Shown here: positions 7,784 to 16,047 of the stretch, one piece after another
Position numbering within the stretch: position 1 is the first letter of the stretch
Layout: each line of letters opens with the position of its first letter
Source of the DNA: Gudongella sp049310905
GTDB taxonomy: Bacteria > Bacillota > Clostridia > Tissierellales > Tissierellaceae
Direction of reading: 5' to 3'
Length of the DNA: 19,379 bases
NCBI RefSeq assembly: GCF_049310905.1
Contig: NZ_JBMEMN010000041.1
Location: 1 to 19,379 of the forward strand
Notes under the pieces: generated by a model
Database searches by the model: none
The model's input: only the letters and a program-made list of their open reading frames with translations
Told to the model about the DNA's origin: nothing
Position numbers and translations under genes: made by a program

Positions 7784-8638
7784 TTATCCCCTTAGGGCAA
7801 CAAGGTCTGGACCTTTCCCTTCTAGCATTTCCTTTACCCTCTTCCCTATAAGCGTATTATATAGAGGATGTGTTAATATATAGAACTGTTCTTCTTCTAT
7901 CCCATTCATTACACTTAATCCAATACTTTCAATAGGCATTCCTGTAGTAATTACGAATTCAGCACGTTTTTGTCCGCTAAAATACTCGTAGCTACTGTAA
8001 TATGGATCGCTTTTGTCCATAAATCTTTCTGGACGATGTCTTTCATAATTGTGAAGATCAGTTTGAACAAATCCTGGACAAAAAACAGACATTTTTATCT
8101 TGGAATTTATTGCCTGTAGATCGTAGCTTGTACTTTCTGTCAAAGCAACACTTGCATGTTTAGTTGCATGATATGCGGGCATTCCATTTGAAGTAATGAG
8201 TCCAGCAACTGAAGCAACATTTAGAATATGACACTCCGAATCTTGCTTAATCATAATTGGTATAACTCTTTTCATAGCATATACTTGACTCATAAGATTA
8301 GCTCCTACTATCCAGTCCCAGTCCTGAACTGGTAATTTCCAAACTGGCCCTGGTATTGCAACTCCAGCATTATTTACAAGAAAATCAATGCTTCCATAAT
8401 TTTCTATTGCCGTTGAAACCATCTTTTCAACTTCTAAATCCAGAGTTACATCACATTCAACTCCAGTAACATCCACTCCCTTTTTTTCGAAAAAAGAAAC
8501 AGCAGCTTGGAGGTCTTCTTTGTCTATATCAACCAATACAAGTTTCATTTCTCTGTCAGCACATTCTTTTGCTATTTCGAAACCAAAACCATTTCCGGCA
8601 CCGGTGATTAAAGCAACTTTATCCTTGAAATCTCTCAT
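7784..8638 (-). CDS. Short-chain dehydrogenase/reductase (classical SDR)
   Basis: A 284-residue cytosolic NAD(P)-dependent oxidoreductase. The Rossmann motif TGAGNGFG (residues 12-19), NNAG (89-92), Asn114 and the catalytic Ser143/Tyr156/Lys160 (YHATK) are all present, so the enzyme should be active. Asp37 after the second strand (VLVDID) favours NAD(H) over NADPH. The C-terminal substrate region (FCPGFVQTDLHNYERHRPERF) is not diagnostic. It lies 17 nt downstream of the large ene-reductase gene on the same strand, with AAAGGGGG as ribosome binding site, so the two are almost certainly co-transcribed. A joint pathway oxidising a hydroxyl and reducing a conjugated double bond is plausible. The substrate is unknown. 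Confidence 0.92.
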   Translation of the reverse strand: MRDFKDKVALITGAGNGFGFEIAKECADREMKLVLVDIDKEDLQAAVSFFEKKGVDVTGVECDVTLDLEVEKMVSTAIENYGSIDFLVNNAGVAIPGPVWKLPVQDWDWIVGANLMSQVYAMKRVIPIMIKQDSECHILNVASVAGLITSNGMPAYHATKHASVALTESTSYDLQAINSKIKMSVFCPGFVQTDLHNYERHRPERFMDKSDPYYSSYEYFSGQKRAEFVITTGMPIESIGLSVMNGIEEEQFYILTHPLYNTLIGKRVKEMLEGKGPDLVALRG

Positions 8639-8655
8639 TTTACTTTTTCCCCCTT

Positions 8656-10599
8656 TTAATGAACTGTAAATGCAAATGCCTGACTATAGCCATCTTTTAT
8701 AGCTTCTTGAATACAACCTGCCTTATCAGCGTCTCCAATTATTCTGATATTCTCAAAAGCTTTCATAAATTCATTTACTGTACTTTGCCTAGGTGTTACC
8801 CCAAGAGCAATTACAATTGTATCAGCTTCTACCTGTACAGGCTGGGAATTAATCTGATTAAGAAGTCCAACCCCTTTTTCAGAAATTGTCATAAGCCTAT
8901 GTCCTGGCATGATTGTCGGATTGTATTTCTTAAATCTCATCATTAAGTCTGCAAGAATGGTTCGATTTACATCTGGACCTATGGATTTCTGCATTTCAAT
9001 CAATACGACCTCGTGTCCCTTACTTGCTACCAATTCTGCTGTTTCAAGTCCTGTAAGACCTGAACCAATTACAGCTACTTTACCCTTTACTTCAACATCT
9101 TCTGTTAGTATATGTTCTGCAATCACAACATTCTTTTCTTCTATACCTGGAATCGGTGGAATTGTTGCAGATGCACCAACAGCCACAAAAACACCTTGGG
9201 GATTAAGATCTTTGATCATTTCAACAGTGGCTTTTGTATTGATTCTAACTTCCACACCACTTTCTTCAACTTCTCTAATCAGTCCATCATTCATTGCACG
9301 TACTTTGCCTTTCATCGGTGCTTTGTCTGCAACATTAAGGGTTCCACCCAGCTTCTCTCTTTCATCAAAGAGTACTGTTTTATATCCCTTTTTATCTAGT
9401 ACAAGAGCTGCCTGCATTCCTGCAGGTCCACCACCCACAACTACAACAGTTCTGTTTTGACCATTCTTCTCCATATTTCCAAATTCAATCTCTCTTGCCA
9501 ATGCGCCATTTACAGTACACTTAATATGCCTTCCCTGGTTTAATTCAGCAAAACAATTTAGACAACCAATACACTTTCTAATTTGATCACTTTTTCCTTC
9601 TTTTGCTTTCCTAACCCAATTTGGATCTGCAAGGTGTCCTCTAGCTATCCCAACAAAATCACAAACTTCTGATTCCAAAAGTTGATTTGCTGTCTCAGGA
9701 TCTTTTATGTTGTTGACTGCAATTACAGGTACACTTACATTCTTTCTTATTTCAGTTGCTAAGTGTTTTTTCCATCCTTGAGGATATGTGCCTGGTTCTA
9801 TGATAGTAGTTGCACTTTCATAAGTTCCGCAGCTTACATTGATTGCGTCGATTCCATAACTTTCAAGGATTCTAGCTATCTTAATTGAATCTTCGAGCTT
9901 AAGTCCACCTTCAACATACTCTTCAGCACTTATTCTAACTGATACTGCAAAATCTTGACCGCACATATACTTTATTCCTGTTATTATTTCAGATACTATA
10001 CGCATTCTGTTTTGGAAGCTCCCGCCATACTTGTCTTTTCTCTTGTTTGTATATGGAGAAACAAACTGGTTTAAAAGGTAACCATGCGCTACGTGCAATT
10101 CCACTCCATCTGCTCCTGCAGTTTTCGAAATCACTGCACCCTTGATAAATTTCTTTACTAGACCTTCGCATTCCTCGGTAGTCAATTCCCTTGGCATCTC
10201 TTGAGTGACTTTACACATTATAGGTGATGGAGCAACAATTTGTTTTCCTCCAATTAATTGGCTCTTTGTTTCACGACCTGGATGATGAAGCTGTACAAAT
10301 ACTTTGGTTCCATATTTATGTATGGTTTCTATCATTCTCTCCAAGTGGGGGATGTGACGGGCTTCAGTTACAGATAACTGGTTTGGGGTGCCTACTCCAT
10401 ACTCATCATCAATTCTGGCTATTTCAGTGATAATAAGTCCAACTCCACCTTTGGCTCTTTCTTCATAGTACTTGGTTATGACATCAGTTGCTTCACCTTG
10501 GGAATTGGCAAGATTTACACCCATCGCTGTCATTACAACACGGTTCTTTAGATTAACATTACCTATGGTACCTCGTTCAAATAGCTTTTCATACTTCAT
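8656..10599 (-). CDS. Fe-S/FMN/FAD ene-reductase, 2,4-dienoyl-CoA reductase/BaiCD-like family
   Basis: A 647-residue multidomain flavoenzyme. Residues 1-335 are an Old Yellow Enzyme FMN barrel with QLHHPGR (103-109) and HVAHGYLLNQF (169-179). Cys343, Cys346, Cys349 and Cys361 (Cx2Cx2Cx11C) form a [4Fe-4S] site spaced as in trimethylamine dehydrogenase. Residues 383-647 hold an FAD/NAD(P) domain with two dinucleotide folds, VVVVGGGPAGMQAA (385-398) and VAVIGSGLTGLETAE (508-522). Electrons would pass from NAD(P)H to FAD, the cluster, FMN and substrate. The active site has His169/His172 rather than the Tyr of E. coli FadH, so a general enoate, enone or bile-acid-type substrate is as likely as dienoyl-CoA. 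Start ATG 10599 follows AGGAGG. It is first in an operon with the SDR and is divergent from a PucR regulator. Confidence 0.93.
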   Translation of the reverse strand: MKYEKLFERGTIGNVNLKNRVVMTAMGVNLANSQGEATDVITKYYEERAKGGVGLIITEIARIDDEYGVGTPNQLSVTEARHIPHLERMIETIHKYGTKVFVQLHHPGRETKSQLIGGKQIVAPSPIMCKVTQEMPRELTTEECEGLVKKFIKGAVISKTAGADGVELHVAHGYLLNQFVSPYTNKRKDKYGGSFQNRMRIVSEIITGIKYMCGQDFAVSVRISAEEYVEGGLKLEDSIKIARILESYGIDAINVSCGTYESATTIIEPGTYPQGWKKHLATEIRKNVSVPVIAVNNIKDPETANQLLESEVCDFVGIARGHLADPNWVRKAKEGKSDQIRKCIGCLNCFAELNQGRHIKCTVNGALAREIEFGNMEKNGQNRTVVVVGGGPAGMQAALVLDKKGYKTVLFDEREKLGGTLNVADKAPMKGKVRAMNDGLIREVEESGVEVRINTKATVEMIKDLNPQGVFVAVGASATIPPIPGIEEKNVVIAEHILTEDVEVKGKVAVIGSGLTGLETAELVASKGHEVVLIEMQKSIGPDVNRTILADLMMRFKKYNPTIMPGHRLMTISEKGVGLLNQINSQPVQVEADTIVIALGVTPRQSTVNEFMKAFENIRIIGDADKAGCIQEAIKDGYSQAFAFTVH

Positions 10600-10824
10600 T
10601 CTTCCACTCCTCCTGTTATTTTATTTGCAAGGAAATGATAAAAGGGTCCTGATGAGGTTTTGGCCTTGCAATCCACTTACTCAGTTTGTTCTTTCAGACA
10701 TGTCAATTTAATAATCTTGCACATTGAACAAATTAAAAGTCTTTTTAATGCTTCTTGAGTTTAGACATGTCTTTTATATTAATCTTTTATGTGTTAGATA
10801 ATTTGGTCACTAATTTAGTAGTAT

Positions 10825-10854
10825 TTGTGAAACATCTATTTAGTATGTTATAAT
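10825..10854 (+). promoter_or_regulatory. Promoter of the PucR-like regulator gene
   Basis: TTGTGA (10825-10830) and a consensus TATAAT (10849-10854) are 18 bp apart. The -10 box lies inside a 9-bp-arm inverted repeat (10842-10865), so binding of a dimeric repressor there would block transcription. Confidence 0.6.
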
Positions 10855-10865
10855 AATAACATACT
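10842..10865. promoter_or_regulatory. Palindromic operator over the -10 box
   Basis: AGTATGTTA-N6-TAACATACT is a perfect inverted repeat with 9-bp arms, overlapping the TATAAT at 10849-10854. The size and position are typical of an operator for a dimeric regulator, possibly autoregulation by the adjacent PucR-like protein. Confidence 0.6.
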
Positions 10866-10906
10866 GTTGGATTCACAGATAGGTTGAGGATGCATGAATA
10901 TTTTAA

Positions 10907-10935
10907 AACAATTTGTGCATGTTGCACAAATTGTT
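10907..10935. promoter_or_regulatory. 13-bp-arm palindrome in the leader of the pucR-like gene
   Basis: AACAATTTGTGCA (10907-10919) and TGCACAAATTGTT (10923-10935) are perfectly complementary around a 3-bp centre. The repeat ends 13 nt before the ribosome binding site AAGGAG (10949-10954). No T-run follows, so it is not a terminator. It is either an operator or an mRNA hairpin next to the ribosome binding site. Confidence 0.6.
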
Positions 10936-10961
10936 GATGGCAGGTAAAAAGGAGAGAAGCT

Positions 10962-12560
10962 ATGCGTTTTGAGAATATTATTAAGACCCTAGAAAAAGAG
11001 AACCACCTTGAGTTTCAAAGTTATAATCTTTCAAACAATCTTGAAATCAATAAAATTAGACTTCTTGAAGAATGGTCTCCTGAAGACCATGGGATTCTTT
11101 ACATTGGCAATATATACGAGTTTGAATCTCTTGTTAAAAGAAAAAGTTTCTTTCAAAAACCCTACAGAAATATTGCCTTTATCTTGGGAGTCGAAGAAAA
11201 CAATACTGACAACAGCCTTCCCATGGAATCTATAGATTCATTGATGGGTTCACTTGAGATGAAAAATTCTGTGGATTACGCAGCAATACCCGAAAAACTG
11301 ATTCTTAAAGTTGATCAACTAGCTAATCGGTTACTAAATTCTCAAACTCAAAGTAACCATGAAATTGCTGAACTCTTGGCTTTGACCATGAAAGGTACAG
11401 ACCTTAAGAGATTGCTCGAATTCTCGTCTCAAAAACTTAAAAACCCTCTTGTTGTAATTGATTCAGGTTTTAGGATAATCGCTACTTCCCAAGAGGATAT
11501 CATAGCTGATCCCATCTGGAATAAAAATATTCAAAGAGGGTATTGTTCCTATGAATTTATAAAGGAAGTCCACAGATTGGAAAAGAAGGGTCCGTTCCCA
11601 GAAAACTCGTCAGTATTCCAAGTAAAATGTGAGTTTTCACTATACAATAAGCTTTGCAGCAAGATTTTTTGGAAGGATAAGCTGGTAGGCTATGTTATTA
11701 TGCTTGAAGTCAACAAAGCAAACTTAAGTTTTTCTCAAGAACTCCTACCCTTTGTAGGCAGCTCTGTATGTGATATATTGCTACGTACAGATGAGTATAA
11801 GAGAATTTTTGGATCAAAGGAGGAGAACTTACTCTACGAATTGATTCATGGCGCTGAAGAAGATCATATTCAAATTCAGCTTAAGATTAATCAGGTACAA
11901 TTACATGAAAATATGGTATGCATCATTATAAGGCCAAATGAGTATCTGAGTAATATCCACGCCGAGACCTTTCTAAAGGAGCGTTTAAATCAAATACTCC
12001 CTAGATCCAACTGCATGAAAGAAAAAGAAAACTTGATAATCCTTTGTAAAGCAAAACAAGACGGTCGTATTGATAAGATTCAGGAAGAGAAGCTATCCTC
12101 TCTTTTCAATGAAGGAGTCCTGCACATAGGTATAAGTAATTCTTTCAATAATATTATGGAGTTGAAAGGAGCTTACCATCAATGCCTTCATCTCTATAAA
12201 GTTAGCTTAAAACTTAGAGTTGATAAGAAAATCATGTATTTTTCAGATTTTGGGTTCTATTTGTTGCTATCCAGGCTAAAGGAAAATGATCTTATGCAAT
12301 ATTCCCACCCTGCTTTAAAGATTCTAAGAAGCCATGATCATCTCCATAATAGTGAACTTTACAAGACCTTGCATGCACTAGTTTCTTGTCAATTTCAAAT
12401 GACTAAGACAGCTGAAGTTTTATCCATACATAGAAATAGTCTGTCATATAGGGTTAATAAGATTTTAGACCTTACTGGAGTAGATATTGAAGACAATGAT
12501 GAAATCTTTCGTTTAGGTTATGCCTTTAAAATTGAAAAGTATTGCAGAGTTTCTAAATGA
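10962..12560 (+). CDS. PucR-family transcriptional regulator
   Basis: A 532-residue regulator. The C terminus has the PucR-type helix-turn-helix, about residues 480-501 (MTKTAEVLSIHRNSLSYRVNKI), the strongest family signature. The middle region, about 150-280, resembles a GAF-like sensor (FSSQKLKNPLVVIDSGFRIIATS), and about 285-440 would be the GGDEF-like PucR linker domain. The N-terminal ~140 residues may be a ligand-binding domain and were not recognised. It probably responds to a small-molecule substrate. It is transcribed divergently from the ene-reductase/SDR operon across a region full of palindromes, so control of that operon and of itself is likely. PucR proteins can activate or repress; the sequence does not say which. 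Confidence 0.88.
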   Translation: MRFENIIKTLEKENHLEFQSYNLSNNLEINKIRLLEEWSPEDHGILYIGNIYEFESLVKRKSFFQKPYRNIAFILGVEENNTDNSLPMESIDSLMGSLEMKNSVDYAAIPEKLILKVDQLANRLLNSQTQSNHEIAELLALTMKGTDLKRLLEFSSQKLKNPLVVIDSGFRIIATSQEDIIADPIWNKNIQRGYCSYEFIKEVHRLEKKGPFPENSSVFQVKCEFSLYNKLCSKIFWKDKLVGYVIMLEVNKANLSFSQELLPFVGSSVCDILLRTDEYKRIFGSKEENLLYELIHGAEEDHIQIQLKINQVQLHENMVCIIIRPNEYLSNIHAETFLKERLNQILPRSNCMKEKENLIILCKAKQDGRIDKIQEEKLSSLFNEGVLHIGISNSFNNIMELKGAYHQCLHLYKVSLKLRVDKKIMYFSDFGFYLLLSRLKENDLMQYSHPALKILRSHDHLHNSELYKTLHALVSCQFQMTKTAEVLSIHRNSLSYRVNKILDLTGVDIEDNDEIFRLGYAFKIEKYCRVSK

Positions 12561-12604
12561 AACTCTAGAAGGAGTTAATATATCAAAAATAGTGTTTGAA
12601 GACT

Positions 12605-12652
12605 AAAAAAGAAGACAGGGGCGGACATGGGGACGTTTCATCTGTCTTTTTT
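12605..12652 (-). repeat. REP copy 1, overlapping the RAYT stop codon
   Basis: Read on the - strand, AAGACAGATGAAACGTCCCC is followed by a 9-nt insertion relative to the other copies and then CCTGTCTTCT. The ends pair as AAGACAG/CTGTCTT. The T-run on each side (TTTTTT) makes it a plausible bidirectional terminator for the pucR-like gene and the transposase gene. The transposase TGA stop lies inside the core. Confidence 0.85.
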
Positions 12653-13399
12653 GATAGCTTTTTCCACAACGGTTTTACCTACTCCGAAGACTCTGCTTAA
12701 TTGTCGTATACTTGTGTTTTCACTACTGTAAATTCCAAGTATGAGCTTGTTCCTATCAGTCTTTGACAATGCATCCAGATCATATATTTCATATTTTTCT
12801 TTAATAAGATTCAGTAAATTTTCATCATTCTGATTAACAGTAATTTTATACTCCAGAACTTCATCTTCATTTTTTGTATTCATGTATTCTTCAAAACTTT
12901 TATATGTAGGAAAATATGATCTAGCCAATTCTCCGTCTACTATTGTTTCGACATTTCGGTAGATTTTTTCATAATCAGTATAACTGCTCCATTTGTATTC
13001 AATCGGTCTTTTTGTAATTCCTGCCTTTACAGGATTTTGGTGTATGTACCGCATGACTGTCAAAAGATAACCTTCTGTCTCAACGGGCTCACTGCGGAAT
13101 CGGTTTTGGAAAAGGTGACCGGTCCTTTCATATTTTCTGTTGTGCCATCCAATGTAGCCAACTGTGATTCTCTTGATTATAGTTCCAATATCTTCTGCTT
13201 CCTTTAATAGAATATGTATATGGTTATCCATAATGCAATAACCGTATAATATGAATTCCGATTTTTCCTTTGCTTTGGTCATTCCCTCTATAAATCTAAT
13301 TCGATCCTCGTCATCCAGAAAAATATCCCTTTTATCCAATCCTCTTAGCATTACGTGATATATTCCTGATTCACTTCTAATTCTAGGTCCTCTAGCCAA
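12638..13399 (-). CDS. REP-associated tyrosine transposase (RAYT, Y1/IS200-like)
   Basis: A 253-residue single-strand DNA transposase of the HUH/Y1 superfamily. The TTG at 13399 is chosen because AAGAGGGGTGA (13415-13405) lies before it and the protein then begins MARGPRIRSESGIYHVMLRG, the classic RAYT opening; an upstream in-frame ATG at 13426 is poorly placed. The HUH motif is NHIHILL (His60, His62), followed by GHLFQNRF (94-101) and YLLTVMRYIHQNPVKA (111-126) with the candidate catalytic tyrosine. The C-terminal ~45 residues look like a helix-turn-helix (SIRQLSRVFGVGKTVVEKAI). The last codons, AAA-AAA-GAC-AGA-TGA, are the REP sequence itself. REP copies flank the gene in inverted orientation, which supports this being the enzyme that spreads them. 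Confidence 0.93.
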   Translation of the reverse strand: MARGPRIRSESGIYHVMLRGLDKRDIFLDDEDRIRFIEGMTKAKEKSEFILYGYCIMDNHIHILLKEAEDIGTIIKRITVGYIGWHNRKYERTGHLFQNRFRSEPVETEGYLLTVMRYIHQNPVKAGITKRPIEYKWSSYTDYEKIYRNVETIVDGELARSYFPTYKSFEEYMNTKNEDEVLEYKITVNQNDENLLNLIKEKYEIYDLDALSKTDRNKLILGIYSSENTSIRQLSRVFGVGKTVVEKAIKKDR

Positions 13400-13472
13400 T
13401 GTTATCACCCCTCTTAATATTACCATGAAATGTTGTAATATAGAAGTTTAAAGTTGTTTCACATGTTAAAAA

Positions 13473-13503
13473 AGAAGACAGATGAAACGTCCCCCTGTCT
13501 TCT
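13473..13503 (+). repeat. REP copy 2
   Basis: AGAAGACAG (13473-13481) pairs perfectly with CTGTCTTCT (13495-13503) around the 13-nt loop ATGAAACGTCCCC. It lies upstream of the RAYT gene, opposite in orientation to copy 1, and 75 bp before the antiporter start. Confidence 0.9.
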
Positions 13504-13577
13504 AGATTTTCCAATTGTAATGTGATAATATAATCTTGTTGTATCAGTTGTTAATGCTAGTGAATCCGGAGGTTGCC

Positions 13578-14894
13578 ATGCCTGAATTTATAACTCTTAT
13601 GCTTTTCACAACCATTCTTCTATGCAGTATAATTACCGGCTTCTCTTTGGTCGCTGCACTTTTTTTTGGTCTTGTAGTCTTTGTTTTATACGCCCTATAC
13701 AGGGGCTTTTCTATTAAAAGCATCCTTCAAATGATCTGGAACGGCATAAAAAGTGCCCGAACTGTAATTATGGTCCTGACTCTTATCGGAGTCCTTACTG
13801 CACTGTGGAGAGCCGGTGGTACCATTCCCTACATAATCTACCATTCAGTCCAATATATAGATCCCAGGTACTTTGTGGTATTTGCTTTTCTATTATGCTG
13901 TCTGATGTCCATACTTATTGGTACTTCATTTGGCTCAGCCAGTACCATGGGGGTAATCTGCATGACAATAGGACTGTCTCTCGGAATAGATCCCTTTTAT
14001 ACTGGAGGTGCAATTCTTTCTGGTGTATACTTTGGAGACAGATGTTCCGCCATGTCATCCAGTGCATCACTTGTTAGTGAACTCACAGGTACAAATTTGT
14101 TTATCAATATTAAAAACATGTTGAGAACATCAATTGTTCCCTTTCTATTGACAGTTGCAATTTACACAACGACTGGTCACGGAGGCAGTGCAACCCCTGT
14201 TTCAAATGAGGTACTTTCCGTATTTAGCGACAACTTCCAGCTTGCATGGGCAGTTGTTATTCCGTCAATTATAATAATCGTACTTCCTCTGTTCAAACTT
14301 AATCTTAAAAAGACAATGCTTACAAGCATTGCCTTCAGTGCTGTTATATGTATTGCATACCAGGATATGTCAATCTCTGAGATTCTAAGAACGTCAGTTG
14401 TTGGGTATTCATCAACGGATTCTGATCTTGCCGTTCTGATGAACGGAGGAGGGATTTTCTCAATGATTAAATCTATTTCCATAGTTTCAATCTCATCCTC
14501 ATATTTTGGAATCTTCAGGAACACCCGCCTGATATCAAAAATTAGGGATTGGGTAGTTATTCTTTCTCAACATAGCAGTTCCTTCTTTACAACGCTGGTT
14601 ACTGGAATTTTAATGAGCATAATAAGTTGTAACCAGACGCTGGCAACCATGCTGACATATGAACTTAACAACAATCTAATCCATGACAAGTACAAGTTAG
14701 CCATATATCTTGAAAATACTTCTATTGTCATTGCTCCTCTGATTCCATGGAGCATAGCAGGAGCCTTTGTCCTTGATACTGTTGGGGCTCCTACAAGTAG
14801 CATCCTATATTCAGTATATCTTTATATCCTACCTCTCTATAGTTTGATTGTTGAGACAATAGCAGAAAAACGGCTTAAACTGAAAAGAGTCTGA
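13578..14894 (+). CDS. nhaC: NhaC-family Na+/H+ antiporter
   Basis: A 438-residue polytopic membrane transporter, probably exchanging Na+ for H+ or a related organic/ion pair. ATG 13578 was chosen because CGGAGG (13567-13572) lies 5 nt before it; a TTG 42 nt upstream is in frame but has no ribosome binding site. About eleven hydrophobic helices are present. Family-typical segments are GTSFGSASTMGVICMTIG, GAILSGVYFGDRCSAMSSSASL (with the acidic D of FGDR), SCNQTLATML and ENTSIVIAPLIPWSIAG. Length is slightly below the usual ~450-480. It is flanked by REP copies 2 and 3 and has a decayed paralogue 1.1 kb downstream. Some NhaC relatives carry malate/lactate or other organic exchange, so the substrate is uncertain. 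Confidence 0.9.
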   Translation: MPEFITLMLFTTILLCSIITGFSLVAALFFGLVVFVLYALYRGFSIKSILQMIWNGIKSARTVIMVLTLIGVLTALWRAGGTIPYIIYHSVQYIDPRYFVVFAFLLCCLMSILIGTSFGSASTMGVICMTIGLSLGIDPFYTGGAILSGVYFGDRCSAMSSSASLVSELTGTNLFINIKNMLRTSIVPFLLTVAIYTTTGHGGSATPVSNEVLSVFSDNFQLAWAVVIPSIIIIVLPLFKLNLKKTMLTSIAFSAVICIAYQDMSISEILRTSVVGYSSTDSDLAVLMNGGGIFSMIKSISIVSISSSYFGIFRNTRLISKIRDWVVILSQHSSSFFTTLVTGILMSIISCNQTLATMLTYELNNNLIHDKYKLAIYLENTSIVIAPLIPWSIAGAFVLDTVGAPTSSILYSVYLYILPLYSLIVETIAEKRLKLKRV

Positions 14895-14903
14895 GAAAGG
14901 TAT

Positions 14904-14929
14904 AAGACAGATGAAACGTCCCTTGTCTC
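14904..14929 (+). repeat. REP copy 3
   Basis: AAGACAGATGAAACGTCC (14904-14921) followed by CTTGTCTC. The core matches copies 2 and 4, but the 3' arm is degenerate and one base shorter, so the stem is weaker (AGACA/TGTCT). It lies 10 bp after the nhaC stop, between convergent genes. Confidence 0.8.
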
Positions 14930-14936
14930 GTCACTT

Positions 14937-15932
14937 TTATTGTTGGTTCATGGCCTTTCTTGGCCAATCGTAATCCTTAAGGATTGCACGACCTACTCCT
15001 ATACAGTCTGCCTTCTTCATCCTTAGAAACTTCTCTGCAGCCTCAGGCTCTGTTATCCCACCTGTAAGTATTACCGGTATATTAACTGCCATTTTAATCT
15101 TTTCACTGAGCTCTGAAAAGTAGCCCTGCCCTGTAAACTGTGGCCCCATAAAGCCGCACATCCCTCCAGTTACATCAATTGCATCTACCCCTATCTTTGC
15201 AAATTCTCTTGATGCTATGACGCTGTCCTCAATTGTCGTTCCACCTTCCATATAGTCAGATGCGCCAAGTCTAAGGAATACGGCGTATTCAAGACCTACT
15301 TCTCTATTGACAGCTTCTATTGTTTCCATATGGATCCTAATTCTTCCCATAAGATCCTTGCCGTATTCATCCGTTCTTTTGTTAGTCAGAGGTGAAAGGA
15401 ATTGATTCAGCAAGTATCCATGGGCTGAGTGAATTTCAACACCGTCAAAGCCTGCTTTTTTTGCTCTTACTGCAGCATCTGCGAATTTTCTTACGAGATC
15501 CTTGATTCCCTCTTTTGTAAGCTCTCTGGGCACAAGTCCGTCTTTGCTTCTTGGATTCACTACAGCTGAAGGCCCCACAGGCTCTGCACCCTTTGAATCC
15601 TTTAAGCAATTGCTTTCTGCATGACTTAGCTGAAGAACAGCCTTGCTGCCATTAGCTTGTATGGTTTGGGCCAGCTTTTTCAATCCTTCAATCTTGCTAT
15701 TATCAGCAACCGATAGCTGCCCATTCTTAACTTTTCCTTCAGGTGATATATAGGTGTGTTCAACTATCACAAGACCAATATAACCGCTCTTTGTTATTTC
15801 ATCGTAGTATTTGATAGTATCTTCCGATACCTCCCCATCATCACCGCAAGATACAGTCTCCATCGATGGAAGCACCAATCTGTTCTTTAATTCAATGTTT
15901 TTAATGTACATCCTGTCCTTAATATATTGCAT
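14937..15932 (-). CDS. Old Yellow Enzyme family NADH:flavin oxidoreductase (single domain)
   Basis: A 331-residue FMN-dependent ene-reductase consisting of the TIM barrel only, without the Fe-S and FAD modules of the larger paralogue at 8656-10599. Visible motifs are LPSMET (21-26), QLSHAESN (101-108) and the substrate/flavin signature HSAHGYLLNQFLSP (168-181) with His168 and His171, then NKRTDEYG. The C-terminal phosphate-binding GGITEPEAAEKFL and GVGRAIL are present. AAGGAGG precedes ATG 15932 at normal spacing. Without its own reductase module it would take electrons from NAD(P)H directly or from a partner, perhaps the nearby ferredoxin. The substrate is unknown. It faces the nhaC gene convergently. 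Confidence 0.9.
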   Translation of the reverse strand: MQYIKDRMYIKNIELKNRLVLPSMETVSCGDDGEVSEDTIKYYDEITKSGYIGLVIVEHTYISPEGKVKNGQLSVADNSKIEGLKKLAQTIQANGSKAVLQLSHAESNCLKDSKGAEPVGPSAVVNPRSKDGLVPRELTKEGIKDLVRKFADAAVRAKKAGFDGVEIHSAHGYLLNQFLSPLTNKRTDEYGKDLMGRIRIHMETIEAVNREVGLEYAVFLRLGASDYMEGGTTIEDSVIASREFAKIGVDAIDVTGGMCGFMGPQFTGQGYFSELSEKIKMAVNIPVILTGGITEPEAAEKFLRMKKADCIGVGRAILKDYDWPRKAMNQQ

Positions 15933-16047
15933 TTGATTCCCTCCTTAAATCTATGTGTCTTCTATATGATACCCAATGAATTGATCTATGTTTCATTTGA
16001 GACATTAACATCTAAACATTTGGACCATTCTGGCAGATCAAGTCAGC

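Larger units (their letters stand above)
10600..10961. promoter_or_regulatory. Divergent control region between ene-reductase and pucR-like genes
   Basis: A 362-bp non-coding stretch. It contains AGACATGTC twice (10696-10704 and 10763-10771, 67 bp apart; GACATGTC is itself palindromic), each followed by an AT-rich tail ending in AATCT. It also contains a TTGCACA half-site at 10717-10723 that recurs in the palindrome at 10907-10935, and the palindrome at 10842-10865. A candidate - strand -35 box TTGACA overlaps the first GACATGTC copy, but its -10 (TGAGTA) is weak. These are likely operator sites for the adjacent regulator. Confidence 0.55.

Noticed and set aside
8909..9460. 183-codon + strand open frame inside the ene-reductase gene
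   Set aside because: It is antisense to the FAD domain, Ser/Thr/Pro-rich, and without a plausible start. The - strand frame shows clear flavoprotein motifs.
10907..10935. The long palindrome as a rho-independent terminator
   Set aside because: No T-run follows on either strand, the stem is AT-rich, and it lies between a promoter and its gene.
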